DNA of 64,000 bases from Micavibrio sp964400125 (GCA_964400125.1 CAYNSR010000006.1:1-64000); one strand, 5' to 3'; positions 25,728 to 36,221 are shown, counted from the first letter of the stretch. The notes: generated by a model from the letters alone, not told the origin. A program made the numbers and translations.

Positions 25728-26594
25728 ATGAAAATATTTGGCCTGATTTTTGTTTTTGCCTGTGTCTTCGGCGGATACATCTGGGCGGGTGGCCATATTG
25801 CCCCTATTTTGCAGGTTCTCCCGCAGGAGGGTCTGATTATCATGGGGGCGGCTATCGGGGCCTTCATCATTTCCAACCCGCCTTATGTGGTCAAGGATAC
25901 GCTGAAAAACCTGAAATGCCTGATTAAACCCGAAGCCCATAACAAGGCGTCTTACATCGAGCTTCTGAGCGTCCTTTACATGATTTTCAAGCTGGCCAGA
26001 ACAAAAGGCTGGCTGGCGCTGGAACAGCATATCGAACACCCGCATGAAAGCGAGCTGTTCAAGCAATTCCCCGGCTTTGCCGGTGACCATCATGCCTCGA
26101 CATTCCTTTGCGATTATCTGCGCATCATTTCACTGGGCAACGAAAACCCCCATGAAATCGAGGCCCTGATGGATGAGGAGATTGAAACAATCACCCAGCA
26201 CGAAATGCACCCCGCGCATGCGGCGCAGACCATGGCCGACGGCATTCCGGCCCTGGGGATCGTCGCCGCCGTTCTGGGCGTTATCAAGACAATGGGGTCT
26301 ATCACCGAACCGCCGGAAATTCTTGGCAAGATGATCGGCGGCGCGCTGGTCGGAACATTCCTCGGCGTGTTCATCGCCTATGGCATTGTCGGTCCGGCCG
26401 CCGGAGCGCTGGGTGGGCTGGGGCAATCTAAAATCACCTATTACCGTTGCATGAAGGTGGCTGTCATTGCCTTCCTGAACGGGGCGGCGCCGCAGGTTGC
26501 CGTTGAATTTGCCCGCAAATTTCTCCCCCACCACATCCAGCCGACCTTCCTTGAACTGGAAGAAAAGCTCAATGAACTGCCAAGTCCGGGGTAA
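25728..26594 (+). CDS. motA: Flagellar motor stator protein MotA
   Basis: Proton-channel stator subunit of the flagellar motor. 288 residues with membrane segments at about 4-24, 30-50, 170-192 and 200-222, and a cytoplasmic loop between pairs 2 and 3 carrying charged residues for contact with FliG. The motif DGIPALGIVAAVLGVIKTMG is a MotA hallmark, as are the conserved prolines. It is followed by motB five bases downstream. No other flagellar genes are in the window. Confidence 0.95.
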   Translation: MKIFGLIFVFACVFGGYIWAGGHIAPILQVLPQEGLIIMGAAIGAFIISNPPYVVKDTLKNLKCLIKPEAHNKASYIELLSVLYMIFKLARTKGWLALEQHIEHPHESELFKQFPGFAGDHHASTFLCDYLRIISLGNENPHEIEALMDEEIETITQHEMHPAHAAQTMADGIPALGIVAAVLGVIKTMGSITEPPEILGKMIGGALVGTFLGVFIAYGIVGPAAGALGGLGQSKITYYRCMKVAVIAFLNGAAPQVAVEFARKFLPHHIQPTFLELEEKLNELPSPG

Positions 26595-26599
26595 GCGCA

Positions 26600-27667
26600 T
26601 TGGCCAAGGGAAAAGGGAAAGGTAAGACCGAAAAGGGTGACGATCAGCCGATTATCGTCATCAAGCGGGTCAAAAAAGTGGCCGGTGGCCACCATGGCGG
26701 CGCGTGGAAAGTGGCCTATGCCGATTTTGTGACGGCGATGATGGCCTTCTTCTTGCTCTTGTGGCTGCTGAACGTGACGACATCGGAACAACGCGATGCC
26801 ATCGCCAATTTCTTCGACCCGACCCATCCGCAAGTGTCAGACACCCGCAGCGGCGCAGGCGGCGTCATGGGCGGGACGAGCATCTCCACAGAAGGGTCCA
26901 TGACCACCACCTTGCAAGAAATCCGCCTGCCCCAGCATAGCGGAAAAACCACCAAAGACCGCGATCTCGGCGATGCCGGGGGAAAAGCATCCGACCTGAA
27001 AACCGAAAAAATGGAAGCCCTGAAGGAAGAACTCCAGCGCCGCGAAGATGAGCGTTTCGCCGAAACAAAAAAAGCTCTTGAAAAGGAAATCGAAAAAACA
27101 CCCGAACTGGCGGAACTGAAAAAACACCTGATGGTGGATATCACGGAAGAAGGCCTGCGCATCCAGATCATCGATCAGGAAGGCCAGCCCATGTTCCCGA
27201 GCGGCAGCGCGCAGATGTACGACAAAACCAGAAAACTGGTCACACTCGCCGCCAATGCCATCAAAAAAATGCCCAATGAAATTTCGATACGCGGCCACAC
27301 GGACTCTCACCAGTACAAGGCCGGGGCCGATTACACCAACTGGGAGCTTTCCGCGGACCGGGCCAATTCCACCCGGCGCGTCATGAAGGCCTCCGGTATC
27401 CCGGAAACACGCCTGTCTAATGTCATGGGCAAGGCCGATACGGACCATCTGGTCAAAGACAAGCCGCTGGATGCCAGAAACCGACGCATCACGGTGCTTC
27501 TGGAGCGTGAATCCCTTGATGTCCTGCTGGAACGCGACGGGGCTGCCGCAGCACGCGAAATCGACGCGACAAGCGCTGTTGAGGATATGCGCGAAAACCT
27601 TAGGGAAGAGAAAAAATCCCGGGATTCAGGCTATCGTCGCACACAGGGAGATGTTTATTTCCCGTAA
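26600..27667 (+). CDS. motB: Flagellar motor stator protein MotB
   Basis: Stator subunit that anchors MotA to peptidoglycan. The start is the TTG at 26600, the only one giving the Lys-rich N-terminus (LAKGKGKGKTEKG). One membrane helix (about residues 45-62) contains the proton-carrying aspartate in YADFVTAMMAFFLLLWLL. A linker with many Lys and Glu follows, then an OmpA-like peptidoglycan-binding domain (about residues 190-310) with ISIRGHTDSHQY and LSADRANSTRRVM. 355 residues; fits MotB. Confidence 0.94.
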   Translation: MAKGKGKGKTEKGDDQPIIVIKRVKKVAGGHHGGAWKVAYADFVTAMMAFFLLLWLLNVTTSEQRDAIANFFDPTHPQVSDTRSGAGGVMGGTSISTEGSMTTTLQEIRLPQHSGKTTKDRDLGDAGGKASDLKTEKMEALKEELQRREDERFAETKKALEKEIEKTPELAELKKHLMVDITEEGLRIQIIDQEGQPMFPSGSAQMYDKTRKLVTLAANAIKKMPNEISIRGHTDSHQYKAGADYTNWELSADRANSTRRVMKASGIPETRLSNVMGKADTDHLVKDKPLDARNRRITVLLERESLDVLLERDGAAAAREIDATSAVEDMRENLREEKKSRDSGYRRTQGDVYFP

Positions 27668-27694
27668 CGCAAAAACATGATTATTGCGTTTTTT
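27666..27694 (+). terminator. Probable Rho-independent terminator after motB
   Basis: Stem AACGCAA (27666-27672) with TTGCGTT (27684-27690) and a following T-run. It starts at the motB stop codon and precedes bpt by about 40 bases. Confidence 0.6.
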
Positions 27695-27732
27695 CACCAT
27701 TATCGCTAATAAACGGATAAGGGAGAAAAAAA

Positions 27733-28539
27733 ATGGGAGCCAGCCTCGAAGCTGTAGAAATAACGAAAGACCTGCCATGTCCCTATCTCAAAGGGCAATT
27801 GCGCAGGATTTTTATTCTGCACATGTATTACGATAAACCACCTGCATCGATGGAACCTGTCCTTCATGCCCGCCAGTTACGCAAACGTTTTATCCCTCAA
27901 GGACTGACTGATGAGGGGCTATTTTTTCTTTCGGGCAATGACTGCCCGTCGTGCCGCGCCTGCATACCGTTACGCATTGCGACTAAAAACTACCAATTTT
28001 CAAGAAACGAACTGCGAATCTTAAAAAACAACGGTAACCTTCTAGTCAATTTTTTACCTGTGCGGGTTACCCCGGAACATTATCGTCTGTTCACAGACTA
28101 TAATGCCCGCCGTCATCCAGAAAAAAATACCGACATGACAGACATGGCAACGCTCGAAAATTACTTCCATGTCCATTCCCACATGATTGAAGTGCGCGAT
28201 CGCCAAAACAAGCTTGTCGCCGCCGTTATTCTGGATGTGCTGGATTCAGCCCTGTCCTCCTACACTATCTATTATGATCTGGACGAGTCCACACCGCAAC
28301 GCAGTCTCGGGACATTTTGCTATCTCAAAACCATTGAAGCCGCGCAGAAAAAGTCCCTCGACCATATTTATATCGGTTCATGGGTCGATGGCGATTCAAA
28401 GCTGAACTACAAAAAGCGTTTTCAAAATCTGGAAACCCTGACGGATCAGGGATGGGTGGCGTTCAACCCGGCCACCCATACACAAGGCCCGGACATGAAG
28501 AAATGCGTCCCTGCGGGAACGCCGTGGATTCCGTGTTAA
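27733..28539 (+). CDS. bpt: Aspartate/glutamate leucyltransferase (ATE/Bpt family)
   Basis: N-end rule enzyme that adds leucine or arginine from aminoacyl-tRNA to proteins with acidic N-termini, marking them for ClpAP. 268 residues with the family cysteines CPSCRACIPLRI near residue 76, the catalytic region SYTIYYDLDES, and LDHIYIGSWVDGDSKLNYKKRF. The type matches the proteobacterial Bpt/ATE proteins rather than the Aat family. GGGAGAAAAAAA precedes the ATG. Amino acid preference (Leu or Arg) cannot be read from the sequence. Confidence 0.9.
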   Translation: MGASLEAVEITKDLPCPYLKGQLRRIFILHMYYDKPPASMEPVLHARQLRKRFIPQGLTDEGLFFLSGNDCPSCRACIPLRIATKNYQFSRNELRILKNNGNLLVNFLPVRVTPEHYRLFTDYNARRHPEKNTDMTDMATLENYFHVHSHMIEVRDRQNKLVAAVILDVLDSALSSYTIYYDLDESTPQRSLGTFCYLKTIEAAQKKSLDHIYIGSWVDGDSKLNYKKRFQNLETLTDQGWVAFNPATHTQGPDMKKCVPAGTPWIPC

Positions 28540-28553
28540 ATACCGCCTTGTAT

Positions 28554-30806
28554 CTACTCAAACTTCGGCGACTTGGGAAATCCGTTGGGGGGTAATTTCC
28601 CCGCCTGTGCGCGTTCACCGACCCATGGCTTGATATCGACTTTTTTATCGCTGCCCGCCGTGCGGTAAGTGAAGCCCTGCTTCATATTGAAGGTCTTCAG
28701 GTCCGCCAGAGTGCCGTCTTTGAATTTTTGCAAAATGACACCTTTCCCCCGCGCCATTTCGGGGACGTCTTTCAGTTTGAAAACCAGCATTTTCCGGTTG
28801 CTGCCGATGGTAGCGACAAAATCATGGCCTTCACCGATGCGGTGGCAGAATTTGGCCTCGCTGCCGGAATCGACGTTTAGGATCTGTTTTCCGTTTTTGG
28901 TCTGGGCAAGAATATCGTCTGTTGAAACGATAAATCCGCGCCCGTCATCGCTGGCGACCAGCATTTTTTGCCCCGGAGCATAGACCGCCACCAGCAAAAT
29001 ATCGGCATCATTCGGCAGGTCAATCAGCAACCGCAACGGCTCGCCATGGCCCCGCCCGGGCGGCAATTTATCACCACCGACGGTATAAAAACGCCCGTTG
29101 GTTGCAAACATCACGAATTTTTCGGTCGTCCACCCCTCAACGACGAAACGGGCCTTGTCGCCTTCCTTGAAGGTAAAATCCTTGGCGTTATGCTCATGCC
29201 CCTTCATCGCCTTGATCCAGCCCTTGGCAGACAGAACCAGCGTGATCGGCTCCTTTTCCATCTCGGTGATCGCATCGTGAAGCGTTTCGATCGCGGCCAG
29301 CGCCGGGGCCTTCCCGATTTCAGTCCGGCGTTTGCCAAGGGCGCTTGACGGGCCGTATGTTTCGCGGATTTCCTCGACCTGTTTCCGGATTGCCGTCCAT
29401 TGCCGGGTTTCCGATTTCAGCAGGGTTTGCAGGGAATCGCGCTCCTTGCTTAAGGAATCATGATCTTTCCGGATTTCAATTTCTTCCAGCTTGCGCAGGG
29501 AGCGCAAACGCATATTCAGGATCGCTTCGGCCTGCACATCCGACAGCCCGAAGGCCTTCATCAGCTTCGGCTTCGGTTCATCTTCGGTGCGGATAATATG
29601 AATGACTTTATCGATATTCAGATAAACAATCAGATACCCTTCTAAAACCTCGAGCCGGTGCAACACCGCCGCCAGCCTGTGTTCGGAACGCCGCACTAAA
29701 ACCACCTGACGGTGGTTAAGCCAGGACTGAAGTACCTCCTTCAGGTTCATCACCTTCGGCGTCGTCCCGTTATCCAGCACGTTCATATTCAGGCTGAACC
29801 GGGTTTCAAGATCGCAACTGCGGAACAGGGATTCCATCAGCAATTCCGGCTCGACATTGCGGTTTTTCGGCACCAGAACCAGACGGATATCTTCGGCGCT
29901 TTCGTCCCTTACATCATCCAGCAACGGTAATTTCTTGGCGTGGATCAACTCGGCGATTTTTTCGATCAGCTTCGATTTTTGTACCTGATACGGGATTTCC
30001 ACGACGACAATCTGATAACTGCCGCCTTTCATTTCCTCTTTTTTCCAACGCGCCCGCAGGCGGAACGATCCACGACCGGTTTTATAGGCATCGACGATAT
30101 TTTGTTTCGGCTCCACCAGAATGCCGCCCGTGGGGAAATCCGGACCCCTAACGACCTTCATCAGATCTTCGACGCTGGTGTCTTTTTCCAGCATCAGCAA
30201 CATCGCATCGCAAAGCTCCGCGACATTATGCGGCGGAATATTCGTGGCCATGCCTACCGCAATCCCCGAGGCCCCATTGGCCAGAAGATTGGGGAAATTC
30301 GACGGCATGACGATGGGTTCGGCACCTTCACCGTCATAGGTCGGACGGAAATCAACCGCGTTTTCGTCGATCCCCTGCAACATCAGCATCGATGTATGGG
30401 TCAGGCGCGCTTCGGTGTAACGCATGGCGGCGGCGTTGTCGCCGTCGATATTGCCGAAATTCCCCTGCCCGTCGACCAACGGATAACGCACGGCGAAATC
30501 CTGCGCCAGACGGACAAGCGCGTCGTAAACCGACTGGTCGCCGTGGGGGTGAAATTTACCGATGACATCACCGACCACCCGGGCGCATTTTTTCGGCCCG
30601 TCCTTGGGGTTCAGCTTCAACTGCTCCATCGCGTAAAGCAGGCGACGATGAACCGGCTTCAGCCCGTCGCGCACATCCGGCAACGACCGCGCCATAATGG
30701 TGGAAAGCGCATAGGACAAATACCGCTCCGACAGGATCGTGGTGAGCGGCTGGTCAATAACGATGGTTTCGGTCTGCTGCGACCCGGTGTTCTTTTTGCG
30801 TGCCAT
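28554..30806 (-). CDS. parC: DNA topoisomerase IV subunit A
   Basis: Type IIA topoisomerase subunit that decatenates daughter chromosomes. 750 residues. It has the GyrA/ParC N-terminal breakage-reunion domain with SYALSTIMARSLPDVRDGLKPV, GKFHPHGDQSVYDAL, the catalytic tyrosine in AAMRYTEARLT, and a C-terminal beta-pinwheel with degenerate repeats. It lacks a GyrA-box (QRRGG-type) motif I can recognise and is short, both favouring ParC over GyrA. It lies downstream of recO and a hypothetical gene on the same strand. Confidence 0.93.
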   Translation of the reverse strand: MARKKNTGSQQTETIVIDQPLTTILSERYLSYALSTIMARSLPDVRDGLKPVHRRLLYAMEQLKLNPKDGPKKCARVVGDVIGKFHPHGDQSVYDALVRLAQDFAVRYPLVDGQGNFGNIDGDNAAAMRYTEARLTHTSMLMLQGIDENAVDFRPTYDGEGAEPIVMPSNFPNLLANGASGIAVGMATNIPPHNVAELCDAMLLMLEKDTSVEDLMKVVRGPDFPTGGILVEPKQNIVDAYKTGRGSFRLRARWKKEEMKGGSYQIVVVEIPYQVQKSKLIEKIAELIHAKKLPLLDDVRDESAEDIRLVLVPKNRNVEPELLMESLFRSCDLETRFSLNMNVLDNGTTPKVMNLKEVLQSWLNHRQVVLVRRSEHRLAAVLHRLEVLEGYLIVYLNIDKVIHIIRTEDEPKPKLMKAFGLSDVQAEAILNMRLRSLRKLEEIEIRKDHDSLSKERDSLQTLLKSETRQWTAIRKQVEEIRETYGPSSALGKRRTEIGKAPALAAIETLHDAITEMEKEPITLVLSAKGWIKAMKGHEHNAKDFTFKEGDKARFVVEGWTTEKFVMFATNGRFYTVGGDKLPPGRGHGEPLRLLIDLPNDADILLVAVYAPGQKMLVASDDGRGFIVSTDDILAQTKNGKQILNVDSGSEAKFCHRIGEGHDFVATIGSNRKMLVFKLKDVPEMARGKGVILQKFKDGTLADLKTFNMKQGFTYRTAGSDKKVDIKPWVGERAQAGKLPPNGFPKSPKFE

Positions 30807-30885
30807 GGGGGGAACTTACCCCCTCATCCGGCAAAAAACCATATGTTTCCTGCGGTTTTCCAGAAATTTTAACCGGAAAAATAGA

Positions 30886-31563
30886 TCAGGAGATCAGTTT
30901 TGGGGACATATCAGGATTGTATCGCGCATATCCTTTTATCAACTGTTCCTTCAAAATATCCGGGAGAGTCGGACTGGCCAATGCGCGATTCAGAATCAAA
31001 CGCACTTTACCTGCCAGCGCATTGTGATCTTCATATACACCATTCATCAGCGGATAGGCCTCCACAACTGCCAGCAGATAAGCTGACTCTAAACCAGCAT
31101 TCGCGTGATTTACCCGAGGATCAAAAGCTGTTTCATTCAGTTCCAGAAGACCATCAACCAGTTTTTTTTGAAGATCACGATTAAGAATTTCTTCTAAAAA
31201 GTCTTTTGCATCACACGCCTGTGTAATTCCCTCCAAAAGACCATGGACATAGGCAACTCCCTGGCCATTTTGAAGAAAACGATCTCTCTTTGATTCTAAA
31301 ACAGATGCAAAAGATTTTTGGCCCAGACGCTGCACTTCCAAGACAACCATACGATCAGATTGATCAGAAAGGGCATCGGCACAATGTACACCTTCATAAA
31401 CAGTCTGCATCATCATGTCTTGCGCCTGCTCCGCGCTTTGTTTGCTGCGGGCGGCGCGATTGAATTGGCAATGCCAATAGCCCTTAAGAGCTACCAAAGC
31501 CACGACTTCCACGGACTTCTTCGCCGCTCGTCTAAAAAACGAGGATATGCCTGTATGTTCCAT
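30886..31563 (-). CDS. Hypothetical protein between recO and parC
   Basis: 225 residues, no family recognised. A hydrophobic stretch near the N-terminus (SVEVVALVALKGYWHC) could be a signal anchor; the rest is helical and charged, with some coiled-coil-like spacing. It is located 31 bases downstream of recO and 79 upstream of parC on the same strand, so is probably part of that transcription unit. The codon use is somewhat more AT-rich than recO and parC. Confidence 0.6.
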   Translation of the reverse strand: MEHTGISSFFRRAAKKSVEVVALVALKGYWHCQFNRAARSKQSAEQAQDMMMQTVYEGVHCADALSDQSDRMVVLEVQRLGQKSFASVLESKRDRFLQNGQGVAYVHGLLEGITQACDAKDFLEEILNRDLQKKLVDGLLELNETAFDPRVNHANAGLESAYLLAVVEAYPLMNGVYEDHNALAGKVRLILNRALASPTLPDILKEQLIKGYARYNPDMSPKLIS

Positions 31564-31594
31564 AAGGAACCGTTATAAGAGGATACAGACTATG

Positions 31595-32329
31595 TCAAGC
31601 CGCTTCCCCAAGTCGCTCCAGCCGCGCCTGAAACATCAGCCTTGGTTCCGGTACGCCTTTGGTGTGCTGGGCGAAGACCCAATGTTCGAGAAAATATCCG
31701 GTCATTTGCAACCCGCACAGGATTTGTCTGGAATCAATCGATGAACCGCCGGGCTTCAAAAAATCAGGCAGGGGCAGGAGTTTATCTTTATACGGCGCGG
31801 CCTTTTCCTCACTCACCGCGCAGCCTGATTTCGGGCTGACATAGGCCAGCGTGGCATTATCACCCCCGGCGACGCATTTCCCCAGATCCAGCCCGAAACC
31901 CAGCTCCCGCATCAGGGCAATTTCCCACATGATATAGGCTGGCCCCCATGCCTCGCCCTCCAGCGTTTCAATCAAGGCCAGCAATCCATGAAACAATCCC
32001 GGATGCCCTTCGCGTTCCGGCAGGCAGGCATCGCACAGACTGCATGCCGATACCAGTGCGCCAAAGCGCAGCGGATCACTCATCAACGGGGCCGTCATCG
32101 CCCGTAATGGTTCAATGGCAAAGCTGCCCAGATGATCGGCAATGCGCGACGACCAGACCGCCGCCACCAGATTCCCCGGCTCCACGATGCCGCGCAACCG
32201 CGATGACGCCGCCCCGCGCACATACCCGGCATGGCGTCCATGATGTTCCGTCAGCAGCCCGACAACCGCGCCATGTTCGCCGTGCCCGCGCACGGACAAT
32301 ACAATTCCCTGATCCTGCCAGTTTTCCAT
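31595..32329 (-). CDS. recO: DNA repair protein RecO
   Basis: RecO loads RecA at single-stranded gaps in the RecF pathway and binds RecR and SSB. 244 residues: an N-terminal OB fold (WQDQGIVLSVRGHGEHGAVVGLLTEHHGRHAGYVRGAAS), a helical middle, and the typical cysteine-containing C-terminal part (LGKCVAGGDNATLAYVSPKSGCAVS). The length fits alphaproteobacterial RecO. It is the third gene of a minus-strand group running 33411 to parC. Confidence 0.92.
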   Translation of the reverse strand: MENWQDQGIVLSVRGHGEHGAVVGLLTEHHGRHAGYVRGAASSRLRGIVEPGNLVAAVWSSRIADHLGSFAIEPLRAMTAPLMSDPLRFGALVSACSLCDACLPEREGHPGLFHGLLALIETLEGEAWGPAYIMWEIALMRELGFGLDLGKCVAGGDNATLAYVSPKSGCAVSEEKAAPYKDKLLPLPDFLKPGGSSIDSRQILCGLQMTGYFLEHWVFAQHTKGVPEPRLMFQARLERLGEAA

Positions 32330-32367
32330 GGGGGGATTATAGGACGTTTTCAGGCCGGGTGGTATTT

Positions 32368-32700
32368 TTATGGTTCAGGAGAATCCGGATGTTGCCGCCG
32401 GTAAGCATCCATCGACGTCGGGCCATTCCCGGTTTCAGGCACAAGGTCCTTGATCCCGGATTTAATTCCGGCAGCGGAATCGCTGAATGCATTCTGGACT
32501 TTGGCTTTCAACACATCGATCCGATCAAGCCAACTGCCCTCCTCTTTCGGTGCCGTCGCCGTGACGGAGTCTTCCGGCTTGGAGGCAAAACGCTGCGCAA
32601 ACTCCGCAGCGCGACGCTCCGCGTTCAGCCTGTTTTGTTCAGCCATCCACGCCTGACGTCCGGCCTCATCGGCGGGGGGCGGTGTTACAGGATCGGTCAT
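32368..32700 (-). CDS. Small hypothetical protein upstream of recO
   Basis: 110 residues, no family recognised. The start is the ATG at 32700 with AGGTGG five bases upstream. Composition is hydrophilic and rich in Ala, Arg, Glu and Pro; low-complexity ends suggest partial disorder. No membrane segment. It lies 38 bases upstream of recO. Confidence 0.5.
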   Translation of the reverse strand: MTDPVTPPPADEAGRQAWMAEQNRLNAERRAAEFAQRFASKPEDSVTATAPKEEGSWLDRIDVLKAKVQNAFSDSAAGIKSGIKDLVPETGNGPTSMDAYRRQHPDSPEP

Positions 32701-32786
32701 GCTGGCCACCTATATTAGATAATACAGATATATTATGCCAAAAGGATGAAGCAAATCTTAAGATTTATAGCCAAGCCCCCATGATG

Positions 32787-32873
32787 TCGTCATCACCCGG
32801 TTTATCCGGGTGATCCACCCTTAAAATTCCGCGGATGTCTCAATGGATTACCCGGACAAGCCGGGTAATGACG
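32787..32873. repeat. Dispersed palindromic element, copy 5
   Basis: gtcatcacccggtttatccg and ccggacaagccgggtaatgac form the ends, each with internal pairing. It is a diverged form of the family. Confidence 0.7.
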
Positions 32874-32925
32874 GCTGAGGACGAAGCGATCCAACCGAAA
32901 CGAAAACGCACTCAAAAAAAGCCTC

Positions 32926-33411
32926 TCAGACCGGGGCCATGCAACGTCCGGGTTTGAATGATCTTGCGGCAGGGGGCGCGGCGTCTTCTTGCGCGGCATC
33001 CTCACCGACGAACACATCCCGCCCGTACCCGCTTACGACATGAAAATCCTTCTCGGGCGCACTTCCGGCCACTTTCCGTGCGACGGCATCAAACGCCTCC
33101 AGCACCGTATCGATGGATCGCGGGCTGATATCTCCAGTGGCCTGCCCCAAAACCATGCGCAGATCACCGACCCGGTAATACATGTCTGAAATTCCGCCAT
33201 CCGGTGTATAAGCCGTAAAGATTCCTCGAAACTCCAGCCCCTTCTGATCATGAAAGGCCTGCACTGCCCCGTCATGGAGAAGGGACAAAAAGGTTCTCGG
33301 GATTTGCTGCAAAATGCTGACATATTCGGGGGATTCCGGCTTTCCCTGTCCCATGAGCCGCTTTTCCAGTTTTTCGAAAACAGCCCTGCCGGAGAGTATT
33401 TCTGTAGCCAT
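32926..33411 (-). CDS. Hypothetical protein
   Basis: 161 residues from the ATG at 33411, chosen because GGAAGG lies just upstream; a longer frame above it has no support. Sequence begins MATEILSGRAVFEKLEKRLM and is mixed alpha/beta with no motif I recognise. It is separated from the next gene by a palindromic repeat. Function unknown. Confidence 0.55.
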   Translation of the reverse strand: MATEILSGRAVFEKLEKRLMGQGKPESPEYVSILQQIPRTFLSLLHDGAVQAFHDQKGLEFRGIFTAYTPDGGISDMYYRVGDLRMVLGQATGDISPRSIDTVLEAFDAVARKVAGSAPEKDFHVVSGYGRDVFVGEDAAQEDAAPPAARSFKPGRCMAPV

Positions 33412-33545
33412 CTTTGGTTTTCCTTCCCTGTTTTTATCGTTTTTTTTTGATGCAACTTCTTCCTGTATACACAAATATGGCAACGATGTGCAATTTTTTC
33501 CGGCAAAAACTTGCAAAATTCTGGAAATAGAATTATGAGTGATTT

Positions 33546-34019
33546 ATGAGCAGGGCGAGAAAGATAGAATGCTACCACGCTTTTACCGATGGGAGCTGCT
33601 TTCACAATGAGGGCCGCATGGGGGCCGGGTGGATCATCAGCCGCGAAAGCAACGGCAAATACCTTCCCGGCATGAAGCGCCTGTTGTTAAACGGAAAACC
33701 AAGTTCCTCCGTCGCGGAGATATACGCCGTTGTTTCCGCGCTTGCGAAAATTGAACACAACAGCACTGTCATTGTCCACGCGGATGATTTGTTTCTTTGC
33801 AGACGGCTGAACGACCATAATTTTTCCAGCGGCCCGTCCACTCCAAAATCGCTTCAAACTGCGCTCAGTGCCCTGTTCGAAGCCGTCAGCACTCATAAAT
33901 CTGTAACGGCGGTCCATGAAAAACAGGAAGATTCCCCGCATATAACCCGCGCCCACCACCTATCGCGGGCGGCCTGCTGGCTTCGGGGCAAGGACCGTCT
34001 GGTTACGGGCGGCCAATAG
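33546..34019 (+). CDS. RNase H-fold protein
   Basis: 157 residues with the type 1 RNase H layout: catalytic Asp15 in FTDGSC, Glu58 in SVAEIYAVVSAL, Asp80 in VIVHADD, and His123 in AVHEKQEDSP. The fourth acidic position, Asp134 of E. coli RNase HI in the DELARAA block, aligns here with His137 in RAHHLSRAA. Activity may therefore be altered. It could be a variant RNase HI or a diverged copy next to a normal rnhA elsewhere. No strong Shine-Dalgarno site is seen. Confidence 0.7.
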   Translation: MSRARKIECYHAFTDGSCFHNEGRMGAGWIISRESNGKYLPGMKRLLLNGKPSSSVAEIYAVVSALAKIEHNSTVIVHADDLFLCRRLNDHNFSSGPSTPKSLQTALSALFEAVSTHKSVTAVHEKQEDSPHITRAHHLSRAACWLRGKDRLVTGGQ

Positions 34020-34033
34020 GAGGCGGCGCACCC

Positions 34034-34060
34034 CGCAATAAAAAAAATTGCGTATTTTTT
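34034..34060 (+). terminator. Short hairpin with T-run after the RNase H-like gene
   Basis: CGCAAT (34034-34039) pairs with ATTGCG (34047-34052) around an A-rich loop, followed by tattttttc. The stem is short, so strength is doubtful. Confidence 0.45.
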
Positions 34061-34121
34061 CACCCTCCCCTATAGACATAAGTTCTCACAAAACAAAAAC
34101 ACGAACAGGGGTACGAAAGAT

Positions 34122-35138
34122 ATGAAGGATTCCAGAACTCCGGCAACGCCGCAAAGGGCCCATGCCTCGCACGAACGCTTCCAGCATGAAAACGCCGGAA
34201 AAATCGACAACAAGGTTCTGTTTTCTATCGCAGAATCCACAGGCATCCGGATATCGCGTGAGGGGCAGGATCTGATCCTGTCCGGAACCGGCAAGGACCT
34301 CCAGAAAGCGAAAGTATCATTGCTGCAAAATCTCGCCATGCTGCACGACGGCACCGGGATAACCAGTGAAAACCTGACCGCGATCATGAACGAAAAAGCT
34401 GCGGATTCCGGTGTCCTCAAGCTGCACACACCGCTGAAAATGGTTGAAACGATCCGGCCACGGCAGATGGAATATATCCGCGCCATGACCGATCACGACC
34501 TGACGATGGGCTGTGGCCCCGCCGGAACGGGCAAAACCTATCTCGCCGTTGCCTTCGGGATCAGCGCGATTGAATCCGGGGAGTTCAAGAGATTGCTGAT
34601 TACGCGCCCCGCCGTCGAGGCGGGTGAAAAGCTTGGTTTCCAGCCCGGCGACATGAAGGCAAAAATCGATCCCTATCTGCGCCCGATTTACGATGCCCTT
34701 TACGAAATGCTCGGCAGGGAGGAGACCGCAAGGCGACTGGAAAGCGGGGAAATCGAAATTGCTCCGCTCGCCTTCATGCGCGGACGAACACTGGACGCCT
34801 TCATTATTCTCGACGAAGCGCAAAACACCACGCCGGAACAAATGAAAATGTTTCTGACCCGCCTTGGCAAAGGGGCAAAGGCCGTCATCAACGGCGACCT
34901 GACCCAAAAAGACCTCGTCGTCAGGGACCCGGTCACCGGGGCTATCGTTACCTCCGGCCTTGCCGATGCACTCGACGCCTTGACCGGAAGCCCGAAAATC
35001 GGACTGGTCGAATTCACCAAGGCCGATTGCGTCCGCAGCCCCATCGTGGAGCATGTCCTTGACCTATACGAAGACCGCGATGCCCGCCGAAAGGCAGGAA
35101 TGCAGCCCTCCGCGGCCCCTGCGCCGGGCCGGGGATAA
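34122..35138 (+). CDS. PhoH-family ATPase, diverged copy
   Basis: 338-residue PhoH/YbeZ-type NTPase, in tandem with a second copy 64 bases downstream. A KH-like N-terminal part is followed by the RPRQMEYIRAM region, Walker A GPAGTGKT near residue 133, RPAVEAGEKLGF, DPYLRPIYDALYEML, and Walker B FIILDEAQNT. Differences from typical PhoH are the GDLTQKDLVVRDP loop instead of GDPSQVDLP, and the loss of one residue in the RGRTL-DAFIILDEAQN segment. The tail is Ala/Pro-rich. Function may have diverged from the second copy. Confidence 0.88.
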   Translation: MKDSRTPATPQRAHASHERFQHENAGKIDNKVLFSIAESTGIRISREGQDLILSGTGKDLQKAKVSLLQNLAMLHDGTGITSENLTAIMNEKAADSGVLKLHTPLKMVETIRPRQMEYIRAMTDHDLTMGCGPAGTGKTYLAVAFGISAIESGEFKRLLITRPAVEAGEKLGFQPGDMKAKIDPYLRPIYDALYEMLGREETARRLESGEIEIAPLAFMRGRTLDAFIILDEAQNTTPEQMKMFLTRLGKGAKAVINGDLTQKDLVVRDPVTGAIVTSGLADALDALTGSPKIGLVEFTKADCVRSPIVEHVLDLYEDRDARRKAGMQPSAAPAPGRG

Positions 35139-35201
35139 TAATTAACCATTCCCCTCCTGTTTTGCTGTAGTATATTAGAATATCAGGCAAATCAGGAGGG
35201 A

Positions 35202-36209
<1,008 letters not shown>

Positions 36210-36221
36210 ACCCTGTGCCAT

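Noticed and set aside
29940..30872. 310-codon plus-strand frame over parC
   Set aside because: Antisense to the parC coding region; no domain; composition typical of a shadow.
31948..32718. 256-codon plus frame over recO
   Set aside because: Antisense to recO and the small upstream gene; low-complexity Arg/Pro/His product.
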